Below are positions 1 to 8,312 of a stretch of 64,000 bases of DNA, in pieces. Source of the DNA: JBCBGF01 sp039820585. Its GTDB lineage: Bacteria; Pseudomonadota; Alphaproteobacteria; Rhodobacterales; Rhodobacteraceae. The stretch's first letter is position 1, and each line of letters begins with the position of its first letter. Under the pieces are notes generated by a model. The model was not told the origin of the DNA, ran no database searches, and saw only the letters and a program-made list of their open reading frames with translations. The DNA is taken from the NCBI GenBank assembly GCA_039820585.1, contig JBCBPV010000010.1:9530-73529 (forward strand), read 5' to 3'. The position numbers and the translations under genes are program-made.

Positions 1-1154
1 TATCATCGGGTGTCGTCCGGCTGAGCGGTGAGGTGCTTGACGGGTCCGCCGAGGAAGAGCTGACGCGCATCGTTGGCCGGGTGGCCGGTGTGGTGACCAT
101 CGAAAACGAGGTGCGCCAGAGCGGTGATCTGAACGAACGTCTGGCCCCGGCGCTGGACCGGGTGGTCGAGCGGGGCGAGAGGGTGCTTGTGAATACCCCG
201 ATCTTCCTTGTGGCCCTGGCTGTGTTTTTGGCAATCGCGGCGGCGGGCTGGCTGGTGACGACGCGGCTGGCGCTTTGGAAACGGCTGGCGCCCAACAGTT
301 TCATCGCCGACATTTATCGCGCAGTCGCGCGGATCGTCTTTGTTTTGCTCGGCTTGATCGTGGCCCTGGATATCCTGAACGCGACGGCCTTGATCGGCGC
401 GGTTCTGGGGGCGGCTGGGGTGGTTGGCCTGGCGGTGGGGTTTGCGGTCCGTGACACGGTCGAGAATTTCATCGCCTCCATCCTGCTGAGCCTGCGGCAA
501 CCGTTTCGCCCCAACGATTTCGTCGAGATCGCGGGGGATATGGGCAACGTGGCACGTCTGACATCGCGGGCGACGATCCTGATTTCGCCCGATGGCAACC
601 ATATCCGCATTCCCAACGCCACGGTCTTCAAGGGCCGGATCGTGAACTATACCCGTGATCCCAAGCGGCGCTTTCTGTTCAATCTGGGTGTCGATGCGGA
701 TGCTGATCTGGCCGCAGCCCTCGCCACCGCGGTTGCGGCGTTGGAGGGCTTGCCTTTCGTTCTGGACGACCCCCCGGTCGGCGCCTGGATCGAAGAGGTG
801 GGGGATTCCAATGTGATCCTGACCTTCACGGGTTGGGTGAACCAGCGGGACACGAACTATGTCAAGGCGCGGGGCGAAGCGATCCGCGTGGCGAAGACGG
901 CGCTGGAAGGGGCGGGCTTCGGCTTGCCCGAACCGATCTACCGCTTGCGGGTGGACGATCGTGCGGCGCTGCCCGCCATGGATGAAAAGGACGCAGAACC
1001 TGCGCGCGCGACGGTGAAGCCTGTCGCGTCCGAATTGCCGACCGCTGCGGCCCCCGAACTGGTGGAGCAGGCCAATGAAGAGGCCGTCGACCGCGAGCGC
1101 GAGGCGACGGACGGATCGGCAGATCTTCTGAGCGAGGCGCGCGGGGCAGAGTAG
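1..1154 (+). CDS. MscS-family mechanosensitive channel with N-terminal BON-like domain (5' truncated by window)
   Basis: Inner-membrane, tension-gated small-conductance channel that releases solutes on osmotic downshock. The frame is open from base 3, and the residues before the first possible GTG at 33 (GVVRLSGEV) look like the end of a BON domain, so the true start lies outside the window. After about 60 residues come three hydrophobic helices, ending in a glycine/alanine-rich pore helix (GAAGVVGLAVGFAVRD), as in TM3 of MscS. The beta domain follows, with the family signature around PFRPNDFVEI and IPNATVFKGRIVNY. The C-terminal 70 residues are acidic and low in complexity. No partner genes are visible. 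Family assignment is strong; osmotic function is inferred from the family. Confidence 0.9.
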   Translation, partial: SSGVVRLSGEVLDGSAEEELTRIVGRVAGVVTIENEVRQSGDLNERLAPALDRVVERGERVLVNTPIFLVALAVFLAIAAAGWLVTTRLALWKRLAPNSFIADIYRAVARIVFVLLGLIVALDILNATALIGAVLGAAGVVGLAVGFAVRDTVENFIASILLSLRQPFRPNDFVEIAGDMGNVARLTSRATILISPDGNHIRIPNATVFKGRIVNYTRDPKRRFLFNLGVDADADLAAALATAVAALEGLPFVLDDPPVGAWIEEVGDSNVILTFTGWVNQRDTNYVKARGEAIRVAKTALEGAGFGLPEPIYRLRVDDRAALPAMDEKDAEPARATVKPVASELPTAAAPELVEQANEEAVDREREATDGSADLLSEARGAE

Positions 1155-1213
1155 GCCATTTCGATCGGAACCGCATCGCATGGGCGGGCGTATTCAAGGA
1201 CAAGGGGGCACAG

Positions 1214-2149
1214 ATGCAGATATTCACGTGCCCGGAAAGCGCCACACCGGTCTATTTCGACAATTTGAACTGCGCCTGCGGGGCGGCGCTTGGCTATGAC
1301 CCCGAGGCGGGGCAGTTCGTGGCGCCGTTCGAACCCTGCAAGAACCGTGATGCGATCGGATGCAACTGGATCGCCTCTGCACCGGGCGGGCTTTGCGCGG
1401 CTTGCACAATGACGCGGACGCATCCGGATTTGACGATTGCCGAACATGGCAGGATGTGGGCCCGGGCAGAGGCGGCCAAGCGCTGGGTTCTGGCGACGCT
1501 GGCGGTTTGGGGCTGGTTGCGCGCCGATGACCACGGTCCAAGACCCACCTTCGACATTCTGGGCGAGCGGACCGCCGGGGGGCATGCCGCGCCGGTAATG
1601 GGCCATGCCGCGGGTCATGTGACAATCAACGCCGCCGAAGCCGACCCGGCCGAGATCATTCGCCGGCGCGAAGAGTTCGGCGAACCCCAGCGCACGATGG
1701 TGGGCCACTTCCGGCACGAGATTGCGCATTTCCTGTTCTGGCGCTTAAGCGCAAATCCCGAGGTTCTGGAGGAGTTCCGCGCGCGTTTCGGTGACGAGCG
1801 CGCGGATTACGGCGAGGCGCTGCAAGCATACTATGCCAACGGTCCGCGGCCGGATTGGCAAAGCGATCACATCACGGCCTATGCCGCGGCACACCCGCAT
1901 GAGGATTGGGCCGAGACATTGGCCCATGCGCTATTGCTGACCGATATGCTGGAAAGCGCCCGCGCGGCCGGGGTGGCCCATCCGGCGGGTGCAGGGGATT
2001 GGGTGACCGATGCTTTGGAGGTGGGTCTGGCGCTGAATCATGTCAATCGCGCCGCCGGAATCGAAGACGTATATCCCTTTGTCGTGTCGAAAGGGGTGCG
2101 CCGCAAGTTGGCGTTTGCGATGGAGATTATCACGCGCGGGCCGCGATGA
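1214..2149 (+). CDS. putative zinc-binding metallopeptidase with N-terminal zinc ribbon
   Basis: A 311-residue protein. The N-terminus has a zinc-ribbon-like set of cysteines (ACGAALGY early on, then a second group near CNWIASAPGGLCAAC). The central part has an HEIAH motif (HExxH) inside GHFRHEIAHFLFW, followed by an acidic helix and a second histidine-rich stretch (HPHEDWAETLAHALL) that could supply the third zinc ligand. This layout fits the family annotated as 'putative zinc-binding metallopeptidase' (PF15887 type). The start at 1214 has a purine-rich stretch (aaggacaaggggg) just upstream. It is a core gene directly left of the island scar. Substrate unknown; it has no signal peptide, so it is probably cytoplasmic. 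Confidence 0.8.
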   Translation: MQIFTCPESATPVYFDNLNCACGAALGYDPEAGQFVAPFEPCKNRDAIGCNWIASAPGGLCAACTMTRTHPDLTIAEHGRMWARAEAAKRWVLATLAVWGWLRADDHGPRPTFDILGERTAGGHAAPVMGHAAGHVTINAAEADPAEIIRRREEFGEPQRTMVGHFRHEIAHFLFWRLSANPEVLEEFRARFGDERADYGEALQAYYANGPRPDWQSDHITAYAAAHPHEDWAETLAHALLLTDMLESARAAGVAHPAGAGDWVTDALEVGLALNHVNRAAGIEDVYPFVVSKGVRRKLAFAMEIITRGPR

Positions 2150-2239
2150 CGGCAGGCGTTCTGGGACGTCTCATCCGGTCGCCGGACGGGCGAGATCGGC
2201 GGAGATTGGTGTATTGCCGGTGTCAGCGGCCGCCCGGAT

Positions 2240-2651
2240 CGGATCTGTCTTGCGGTGGTCTGGATGTGGCTATGGCCGAGCAGTTTTCCGATCATGGGCA
2301 AGTCATGCCCCAGCGGCAACGCGTCGGAGGCAAAGGAATGCCGCAGATCGTGGATCCGCACATCTTGGAGCCCAGCGCGCTTTCGGATGCGTTGCCAAGG
2401 ATGCTGGGTATCGGTCACGTATTGGCCTGGCACACGACCGGCGATCACAAACGGGTTGTCGTCGTGTTTCGGAATTGTCCGCAGGAACGCCAAGGCGGCC
2501 TGACCGACCGGCACGAGTTTTGCGCCGGTCTTCGACGCAGGCAATCGCAAGACACCCGCGTCAAAGTCAACGCATCGCCATTTCAGGGTTTGGATCTCGC
2601 CAAGGCGACAGCCGGTGAGGACCAGTAGCGTGATACAGTTTGCAGCAGATA
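2240..2651 (-). pseudogene. remnant of a tyrosine recombinase/phage integrase
   Basis: The minus strand encodes the C-terminal catalytic part of a lambda-type integrase without its beginning or end. An upstream segment (LLVLTGCRLGEIQTLKW) matches the box I arginine region, and it continues through RLPASKTGAKLVPV to the H-x-L-R-H box (IHDLRHSFAS) and the LLGHS box. Homology stops after QTTAR, just where the catalytic tyrosine should follow. Upstream of about 2651 the frame hits a stop. The catalytic tyrosine and N-terminal DNA-binding domains are therefore lost. It lies about 75 bp from a tRNA 3' fragment, the usual position of an island integrase next to its att site. Inferred to be a relic of an old integration. 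Confidence 0.8.
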
Positions 2652-2724
2652 ATCATTTGGTTGTGGGGCAGTTGGCGGGAATGTCGGATGATGGTGCGCA
2701 TTTGAAACGGGTGCCTGGCGCCGT

Positions 2725-2769
2725 CTCATAACCTGAAGGTCGTAGGTTCAAATCCTACCCCCGCAACCA
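2725..2769 (+). other. 45-bp 3' fragment of initiator tRNA-Met (attachment-site scar)
   Basis: The sequence begins inside the anticodon arm (ctcataacctg, CAT anticodon) and continues through the T arm (ggttcaaatcc) to an encoded CCA, as in the 3' half of alphaproteobacterial tRNA-fMet. The D arm and 5' acceptor strand are absent, so it cannot form a tRNA. Such 3' fragments are left by elements that integrate into tRNA genes. A short second copy of its tail plus flank (ccgcaacca with a gcctcgca flank) recurs exactly 60 bp away at 2821. Confidence 0.85.
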
Positions 2770-3212
2770 ATGCCTCGCAGTCGTTAGCTGCATTCGGTGA
2801 GAAGCGTTTACCTCGCCCTCCCGCAACCAACGCCTCGCACTCATCGGGGTTGATATCTGACAAGCCGCCTGACAGGGCGGCTTTGTCGTTTCCGGTGGCA
2901 ACTGCAAGTATTCCTGCAAGGTCACCTTCCAGATCGATGATCGGCCTATCCCGATCTCGGGATGGACTGAGGACGATACGGTCGATCAGGGCTCTGATCA
3001 GTTCAGACGCTTCTTCGCGATGGTCATCACTGTTGAGAGAATCTATAAGTCTGTTCACTTCGCGCTTGTAGCGCGCGGCTATACCGGGCTCGAATACTGA
3101 GGGCTTCTCGTGTTTGTCTTCGAGAAGTTGTTTCAAATAGCGCATCCGCTGATCAACACGGATGGCATCGTCTTTAACAAGCTCCCCTGGGACACCGTCC
3201 AAGATCGATTTA
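2726..3212 (-). pseudogene. C-terminal remnant of a large serine recombinase, truncated by an IS
   Basis: About 160 residues in frame on the minus strand resemble the helical C-terminus of resolvase/invertase-type large serine recombinases: a coiled region (RMRYLKQLLEDKHEKPSVFEP), then YKREVNRLIDSL, then IRALIDRIVLSPS and a beta strand ending LAGILAVA. The catalytic N-domain is missing, because the frame runs into the left end of the IS at 3213 and I see no continuation beyond 4043. The last 11 residues (GVGFEPTTFRL) are a translation of the reverse complement of the tRNA-fMet fragment, and a 20-residue unit containing CEALVAG is duplicated. Non-functional as it stands. Confidence 0.75.
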
Positions 3213-4043
3213 GGGTCAGGACTCATAACCAGTAAATGACGAGTGCAGCGAGAGCGATTGCGGACAGGAAGACCTTGGGGCAGCGGTCATAGCGGGTTGC
3301 GACACGCCGCCAGTCTTTCAACCTACCGAACATAATCTCGATCCGGTTGCGGCGTTTGTAGCGGCGCTTGTCGTAGCGGATTGCCGTCTTGCGTTGTTTT
3401 CTGCCGGGGATGCAGGCCCGTATCCCTTTGTCTTTCAACGCATCTCTGAACCAATCAGCATCATAGCCTCGGTCCCCAAGCAGCCAATCCACATCCGGCA
3501 GGCTGCTCAGCAGCGCGCGTGCGCCGATGTAGTCGCTGACCTGACCAGCGGTCACGAACAGATTGAGCGGGCGTCCCTGGCTGTCGCAGATGGCGTGTAG
3601 TTTCGTGTTCATGCCGCCTTTGGTGCGACCGATCAGACGTCCGCGCCCCCTTTTTTGACGCCCAGGCTGGACGCCGTTCGATGAGCTTTGAGGTAGGTGG
3701 CATCAATCATCACCGTCGTCTGTTCGCCGTGGTAAGCGGCCAGACCAGTCATCATCTGTGCAAAGATGCCCTTATCGCTCCAGCGCTTCCACCGGTTGTA
3801 GAGTGTCTTGTGCGGGCCGTATTCCTTCGGCGCGTCGCGCCAACGCAAGCCATTGCGATTGATGAAGATTATCCCGCTCAGAACCCGCCTGTCATCGACG
3901 CGAGGTTTGCCATGGGACTTCGGAAAATAGGGCTCCAGACGCGCCATCTGCGCATCGGTCAGCCAGAAAAGATCAGACATGTCACCGCTCGTTTTTCGAA
4001 CCGTGAATCACGCTCGCCATCAGGAATCAATGGGTCCTGACCC
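3213..4043 (-). mobile_element. IS5-family (IS427-group-like) insertion sequence, apparently complete
   Basis: An 831-bp element bounded by terminal inverted repeats gggtcaggactcat (left) and gggtcaggacccat (right, read inward), 13 of 14 matching. It is flanked by TA on both sides (3211-3212 and 4044-4045), consistent with a 2-bp target duplication. It carries one transposase in two frames on the minus strand. It interrupts the serine-recombinase remnant. Confidence 0.88.
3223..3980 (-). CDS. IS5-family DDE transposase made by programmed -1 frameshift
   Basis: Catalyses transposition of the surrounding element. The first frame (3980 to 3633) gives the N-terminal part, with a WRDAPKEYGPHKTLYNRW motif and the first catalytic aspartate in MIDATYLKAHRT. 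The second frame (ending 3223) supplies the second aspartate (LLGDRGYDADWFRDAL) and the catalytic glutamate region (RRNRIEIMFGRLKDWRR). The frames join at a slippery A6G run on the minus strand (complement of 3650-3656). Slipping back one base there yields VKKRGRGRLIGRTKGGMNTK, the expected family sequence. All catalytic residues are present, so the element may be active. Confidence 0.88.
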
Positions 4044-4045
4044 TA

Positions 4046-4398
4046 CACGCGATTGTCCGCAAAAGCGTTCGATGGATTGTGGCAATAAGGGCATAAAGCC
4101 GACACTTATTGCAGTTATGTGACTCACCCTGGGCCAAAACACTAACAGATATTGAACTTAGTCTGAATCCGTAATGAGCTTTTTGTACGTCGAGGTACGC
4201 CAGATTGAGGTTTGCAAACGTATCAAAGCCGTTGAGATAGACACATGCTTTCTTTGCGACGTGCTCCTTTGAGGCGGCCGGGACTTAAGCCACACCGCCT
4301 TCTTGCATGCATTGTCTGGGTGAGCTTGTTAAGGTCCGGAAATACTCGTAGATCTGAGCACCTTGGGGGGTCGCCAGGGCAAGAATAAGAGGTAAATC
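4046..4398. other. gene-free island DNA between IS5 and the AIPR gene
   Basis: About 350 bp, AT-richer than the core, with no convincing reading frame. It holds one clear inverted repeat, GCAATAAG (4082-4089) and CTTATTGC (4105-4112), with an inner GGC/GCC pair. This may be a transcript end or a binding site. The promoter of the following gene must lie at its right end, but I cannot place it confidently. Confidence 0.5.
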
Positions 4399-6057
4399 GT
4401 GAAGGCTGATTTCGATCGTGAAAACTTCAAGAGACTTAATTCCAGAATTCAGAGACTATTAGAAGACGGGGTCATCGCCAAGAAAAGCCAGGCAATCGTC
4501 TATCTCATGCTTACCCACAGGTTCTACTGTCAACCCTTCGAGATTGAGGAATCATTCACCGACGGAGGAAATGATCTTGGTATTGATGCCATCTACATTG
4601 ATCGACGTGGTGACGATCCGGCGATCCATATTTTTCAATCAAAAGTGCATGATTCAGAACGAAAGGCTTCTAACCCGTTTTCGTGCTCTGCTTTGGAAAA
4701 GGTCGTGCGCTTCTTCGCTGTTCTAAAAGACAGCCGATCCAACCTAAAAAAGCTTGTGAATCCGGGTCTTGAGCAAAAGATTCTAGAAATCCGCGAAGCC
4801 GTCCGTGCCGAGTGGCCCAGCTTCAAGCTCTGGTTGGTAAGCAATGGGAACTGTTGTGTTGGTCACGAGCTTGCATCGCATACATCTGCGTTAAGGAGAG
4901 TAGACGAAGTTGAGGTCGAGGAATTTCATCTCAATGAAGTAGTGGAGTTTTGCCTTAATGCCCATAGTACGCGTACCAACCACCAGTTCCACGCTCGTGA
5001 AGTTGGTGTTATCGAAGCAGGGAACTCAGAGCTCAGAAGTGCGGTAGGATATATTTCGGCGCAGGAACTATATAATCTTATCAAAGACCTTCGAGACGAA
5101 AGACGTGTTGACTACGCCATATTCAATTTGAATGTTCGTGGATTTTTGGGCTTAGACAATCCGGTTAATAAATAAATCTTGCGGACAGCTGCTTCCCCAG
5201 CCAATGTTCATTTTGCTTCTTTGAACAACGGAATCACAATTGTTGGGTCAAGCTTACGCGTAAATAGGACGGCAGATCGACCCAAAGTCGGCATCAAGCA
5301 ACTGAGTATCGTTAACGGCGCGCAGACTTGTCATTCGATCTTTGAAGCTATGAAGGACTATTACCCTAGCTTTGAGATCTTTCGAGATTTATCAGTCTTG
5401 TTTCGAATTTTCGAAACCGATGACCCAAAGTTGATTTCGGACATTGCCATCTCGACAAACAATCAAAACCGTATCAGCCCGCGGGACTTACGTGCCAATG
5501 ACCAAATTCAAGTTCGGCTCGAAGCCGAGCTTAAGGAATACGGACTTACCTACCGGCGCAAACGCCAGCTAGCAGTATATGACGATCACCCTAGTGCTGA
5601 CAACGCCGATATGGATGCTCTCCGCGCCGGTCAAATAATCCTCTCTTACGTGCACTTTGATCCAGCCCGAGCTAAACGTGACTCTGATTCCATCTTTACA
5701 GACTTCTACGGAAAGATTTTTGGTCGAGTAGATGTGCCTCGCTTAGTAGAGGGCTACCGCTGGTTGCAAGTCATAGAAGAGAGAAAGAAATTTATTGAAG
5801 ACGAAGTAAGAATTCGTGGTGCTCGCAGAACAGAAAATACATTTGTCACCTATGGTGTTTTTCATATCCTTATGATGTGCGGAATTCTCCGGCCAAAAGC
5901 TTCTGACGAAGAGCAGGCCGTTGTTATAGACGAAGCGATCAAAATCATATCGGGCCACCTAATAGATGTGGGAGAGCCTGCGTATTACCAGTACTTCCGT
6001 GACTCAAGCTACGCACGCGAGTTGATCAATCGAGCCAACCAGCCGCGTCTACTATGA
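4399..6057 (+). pseudogene. AIPR-family (abortive phage infection) protein split by one in-frame TAA
   Basis: AIPR proteins (PF10592) are implicated in abortive phage resistance. The first part (4399-5175, 258 aa) has an N-terminal PD-(D/E)xK-like nuclease pattern: GGNDLGIDAIYID, then IHIFQSKVH. It ends at NVRGFLGLDNPVNK. After a single TAA (5173-5175) the same frame continues with ILRTAASPANVHFASLNNGITIV, the expected conserved AIPR block, and SIVNGAQTCHSIFEA, running to 6057. The joined length, about 552 aa, is normal for the family. A TTG at 5179 could restart translation, so two polypeptides are possible. Codon use and base composition differ from the core, suggesting horizontal transfer. 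The break is probably a recent nonsense mutation; a sequencing error or readthrough cannot be excluded. Confidence 0.82.
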
Positions 6058-6457
6058 TTTAAGTTGTGGCATTGACCTATCGTCTTTTAGGCTCTTGTTG
6101 AATCTGTCGTGAGTTATTGGACTTCTTGTTGACAGAGACTTCTTGACTAGAGCCAGCGCTACCGAAACGCGATTGCAAGTTGGGGTTTAACATAGACGAG
6201 ACTCGCGGCGAGATTGACTGCTAAGCAAGTCTTGGTAATTGCTTTGGTCTCGGCTAACCAGCCTACTTTTGAAACGCGGGCCTGTGCGAAGTATTGCGAT
6301 ACCTGGCTCGGAGACCGGTTTCCTAAACGTTCTTTGAAAGGCCTATCAGGTGAGTTGGTCCTTGTCTTGCTATCACTGCGTGAGGAGGCCGCCCCATCTC
6401 TGGGGCAGCCAAGTAATCGCCTGCTGTCTAAAGCCTAAGAACAGAAGCGATTACCAT
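6058..6457. other. gene-poor AT-rich interval
   Basis: 400 bp between the AIPR gene and a converging HTH gene. One 74-codon frame starts with TTG at 6214, but it has no recognisable motif or ribosome binding site, so I do not call it. No clear repeat or RNA is seen. Confidence 0.45.
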
Positions 6458-6778
6458 TTAGGAGCACTCAAGAACTCTTTCAGCCATTCCTTCAGGGTCT
6501 TTCTCGATCATCCTAATGAGTAGCTCAGCGGCAGCGCCGACGTTCTTGCGCCGCCCCTGTTCCCAATTCTTGATGGTCGAAAGCTCTAGATCATATCGAA
6601 TTGCGAACTCTTGTTGAGTAAGGCCCAAACGAGCCCGCAGAGCTTTCACACGGTCAGGAAACGAAACTGGCCGCTTGGGCTCATCTCCTCCACCATTGCC
6701 AAGAATGGCTTTGGTTTCGTCTAGCGCCCTCACCAACGAGTTTTCGGCTCCCTTGGTTGCTGTGGCTACTTTGGACAT
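6458..6778 (-). CDS. XRE-type helix-turn-helix protein, HigA-like candidate antitoxin
   Basis: A 106-residue protein. The N-terminal 40 residues are polar and possibly flexible. A helix-turn-helix follows (RLGLTQQEFAIRYDLELSTIKNWEQGRR), then a short C-terminal helix (AAAELLIRMIEKDPEGMAERV). The motif IKNWEQGRR and the LLRMIEKDPE tail are typical of HigA/MqsA-like antitoxins and small regulators that act on their own promoter. The upstream gene (6890-7258) encodes a basic 122-residue protein, which gives the toxin-first order of higBA systems. A 29-bp inverted repeat lies between the two. The antitoxin role is inferred from order and fold; it could be a simple regulator. Confidence 0.72.
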   Translation of the reverse strand: MSKVATATKGAENSLVRALDETKAILGNGGGDEPKRPVSFPDRVKALRARLGLTQQEFAIRYDLELSTIKNWEQGRRKNVGAAAELLIRMIEKDPEGMAERVLECS

Positions 6779-6810
6779 ATCTCATACCTCATGGTCCTTT
6801 CTCCATTGAA

Positions 6811-6839
6811 GACACCTGACTCGATTGCGGGTAGGTGTC
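6811..6839. promoter_or_regulatory. inverted repeat between the two genes of a possible toxin-antitoxin pair
   Basis: Arms GACACCT and AGGTGTC are perfect, and the stem extends inward with one bulge and a G-T pair around an attg loop. No T-run follows on the minus strand. It lies 33 bp upstream of the HTH gene start, so an operator for that protein is as likely as an attenuating hairpin. Confidence 0.5.
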
Positions 6840-6889
6840 CGTTATTTTGTGTCACTGTGAGTTAACACTGAGCGGCACAAAATTCTTGA

Positions 6890-7258
6890 CTATACACCCA
6901 TGAACAATGACCGGAGACCGGCGACGATTGCTTCGCGTACAGCCTTGTTTCGCATCCAGCGCTCCCATTGAGCTTCGGTGCCGACGTGCATAAGTATGAT
7001 GCGGTCACCCTGATCGAAAACGCTATATGTTACTTTGACGAAGTGTCCGCGACGACTCGGTTTATCCCCGTCTAACGGGTACTGGACGAACCTCACCCTT
7101 CCACCAAACTCTTCGCCATCCACTTCAACTGCTACCCCACCCCACGGATCATCCTCAATTGCTTCCAAGATCACCAGCTGTTCACCAGCGGAGAGCAGGT
7201 CTCTTGCGGTCAGTTGAAACTGGGTTGTTGGGTCTAGTCTCTTCATAGCACCAGTCAT
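6890..7258 (-). CDS. hypothetical protein upstream of HTH gene (candidate toxin partner)
   Basis: A 122-residue protein without a family I recognise. The N-terminal half has a helix (TARDLLSAGEQLVILEAI) followed by short strands (GGVAVEVDGEEFGG, VRFVQYPLD). The C-terminal half has two strands (HFVKVTYSVFDQGDRIILMHVG), then a tryptophan-rich basic helix (WERWMRNKAVREAIVAGL). A small mixed fold with a basic C-terminal helix directly upstream of a HigA-like protein suggests a toxin, but no RelE/HigB catalytic pattern is evident. It is separated from the HTH gene by 111 bp holding an inverted repeat. An alternative ATG is at codon 5. No signal peptide is seen. Confidence 0.6.
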   Translation of the reverse strand: MTGAMKRLDPTTQFQLTARDLLSAGEQLVILEAIEDDPWGGVAVEVDGEEFGGRVRFVQYPLDGDKPSRRGHFVKVTYSVFDQGDRIILMHVGTEAQWERWMRNKAVREAIVAGLRSLFMGV

Positions 7259-7500
7259 CCGGTTCTTGCCCTACTTGGTATTATCAACGATATAGGCGCC
7301 AACGGCGTAGGAGTCAATGGCGCAGCGCCGATGGCGTACTAATTTGCGTGGTCGGCTTGTTTGTCTCGGCTGAACTCAAACACGTAGTGTATCGAGCTTA
7401 GTAGTGCCTAAATCTGTCCTCGCTCCAGCCAATGATCTGGTCGGGGTTTTTTGTTTCTGGCAGAGATCACAAAGTGAAGATCGATTGTTGTCTACCATGC

Positions 7501-7506
7501 TACAAT
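7501..7506 (+). promoter_or_regulatory. -10 box (TACAAT) directly before a start codon
   Basis: TACAAT ends 6 nt before the ATG at 7513. Transcription from it would start at or next to the ATG and give a leaderless mRNA. No convincing -35 hexamer is seen. Confidence 0.5.
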
Positions 7507-7512
7507 CTTGGC

Positions 7513-8304
7513 ATGGAAATGCCATTCACAAATGACAACTCACATCATTCCGAACCTGTTCGTCGCGGTGTGCACCGGTTCCAGCAAGACTGGATGAGTG
7601 TCGAGGAGGCAGTTGTCTACTGTGCCGAACTCGGGCTAACCCGGACACCAAAGACAGTCCGCAAATGGGCGGAACGATCTTCTGGCTTGCCTGACGGCGA
7701 TGTTGTCGCCCGCAAGCAGGATACTCCTTGGGGCTATCGGTGGCAGATCGAGAAGGGTTCCCTCACACGCAAAGTCGATGAGGAGCTGGACCTCCAGGCA
7801 GCGAACGAGCCCGAACCAGTTCCAACTGGTTTGCGTGATGTGGCTTCTAAAACACCAGAGAAGACGTTCTATACCGGTCCGACCGTGCCCGCACAGGCGC
7901 CGGCCGGTGCGTACCAGTTCGTACAAAACGAGACTGAGTCCGTCATTGAGAATGAGCGCCAAACATCTCCGAACCAGCCCGAACACGTACCGACCCGTTT
8001 GGACATTGAATTGGTTCTCGACGAAGTGCGTGAACGCATGGCGGACAAAGATCGTGAGATAGGTTTTTTGCGCCAACAACTCGCTGACGCGCAAACCGAA
8101 ATTGGCAAGCGAGCCCGATCGACGGACGAGGCGCTGAAGACTATCGATCGCGTTGTTCGGAGCTTCGAACTCCAGGCAGAGGCCAATCGTGCGGCCGTCT
8201 TGGGAGCGGGGAGGGTGGCAGGCGAGACCGATGTGCAAACCGCAGCAATCAAACCGATCCCTGTCGACAACGGCCACGGACACCAGGACATTCGTAGGGT
8301 ATAA
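7513..8304 (+). CDS. island protein with N-terminal DNA-binding-like helix and C-terminal coiled coil
   Basis: About 263 residues from the ATG at 7513 (an earlier ATG at 7432 would add 27 residues unlike the rest). Residues 25-60 (DWMSVEEAVVYCAELGLTR, then TPKTVRKWAERS) resemble a MerR/excisionase-like winged helix. A proline/threonine-rich linker of about 70 residues follows, then a heptad-rich segment (VLDEVRERMADKDREIGFLR and onward) that predicts a coiled coil. This layout is typical of plasmid or ICE accessory DNA-binding proteins. It is followed at once by a replication-type HTH gene, so a role in replication, partition or regulation of the element is likely but unproven. Confidence 0.65.
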   Translation: MEMPFTNDNSHHSEPVRRGVHRFQQDWMSVEEAVVYCAELGLTRTPKTVRKWAERSSGLPDGDVVARKQDTPWGYRWQIEKGSLTRKVDEELDLQAANEPEPVPTGLRDVASKTPEKTFYTGPTVPAQAPAGAYQFVQNETESVIENERQTSPNQPEHVPTRLDIELVLDEVRERMADKDREIGFLRQQLADAQTEIGKRARSTDEALKTIDRVVRSFELQAEANRAAVLGAGRVAGETDVQTAAIKPIPVDNGHGHQDIRRV

Positions 8305-8305
8305 T
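8300..8305 (+). promoter_or_regulatory. -10 box (TATAAT) directly before a start codon
   Basis: A perfect TATAAT overlaps the end of the preceding gene and ends 7 nt before the ATG at 8313. It is the second of three such boxes in this cluster. Confidence 0.55.
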
Positions 8306-8312
8306 CCTTTGC

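Noticed and set aside
3..1181. Long minus-strand frame opposite the MscS gene
   Set aside because: It runs across the full length of a recognisable membrane channel on the other strand and has no family features, so it is a GC-driven shadow.
2261..2640. Plus-strand frames across the integrase remnant
   Set aside because: The minus-strand integrase motifs explain the codon bias here; the plus frames have no domain.
4082..4112. Inverted repeat as the end of a transposon
   Set aside because: No transposase, matching distal copy or target duplication was found. It is left as an unexplained hairpin.
5173..5178. Selenocysteine or pyrrolysine readthrough at the AIPR stop
   Set aside because: The stop is TAA, not TGA or TAG, and no insertion structure is seen. 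A plain nonsense mutation is simpler.
6214..6438. 74-codon frame starting with TTG
   Set aside because: No ribosome site, no conserved pattern, and it lies in AT-rich gene-poor DNA. The evidence is too weak.
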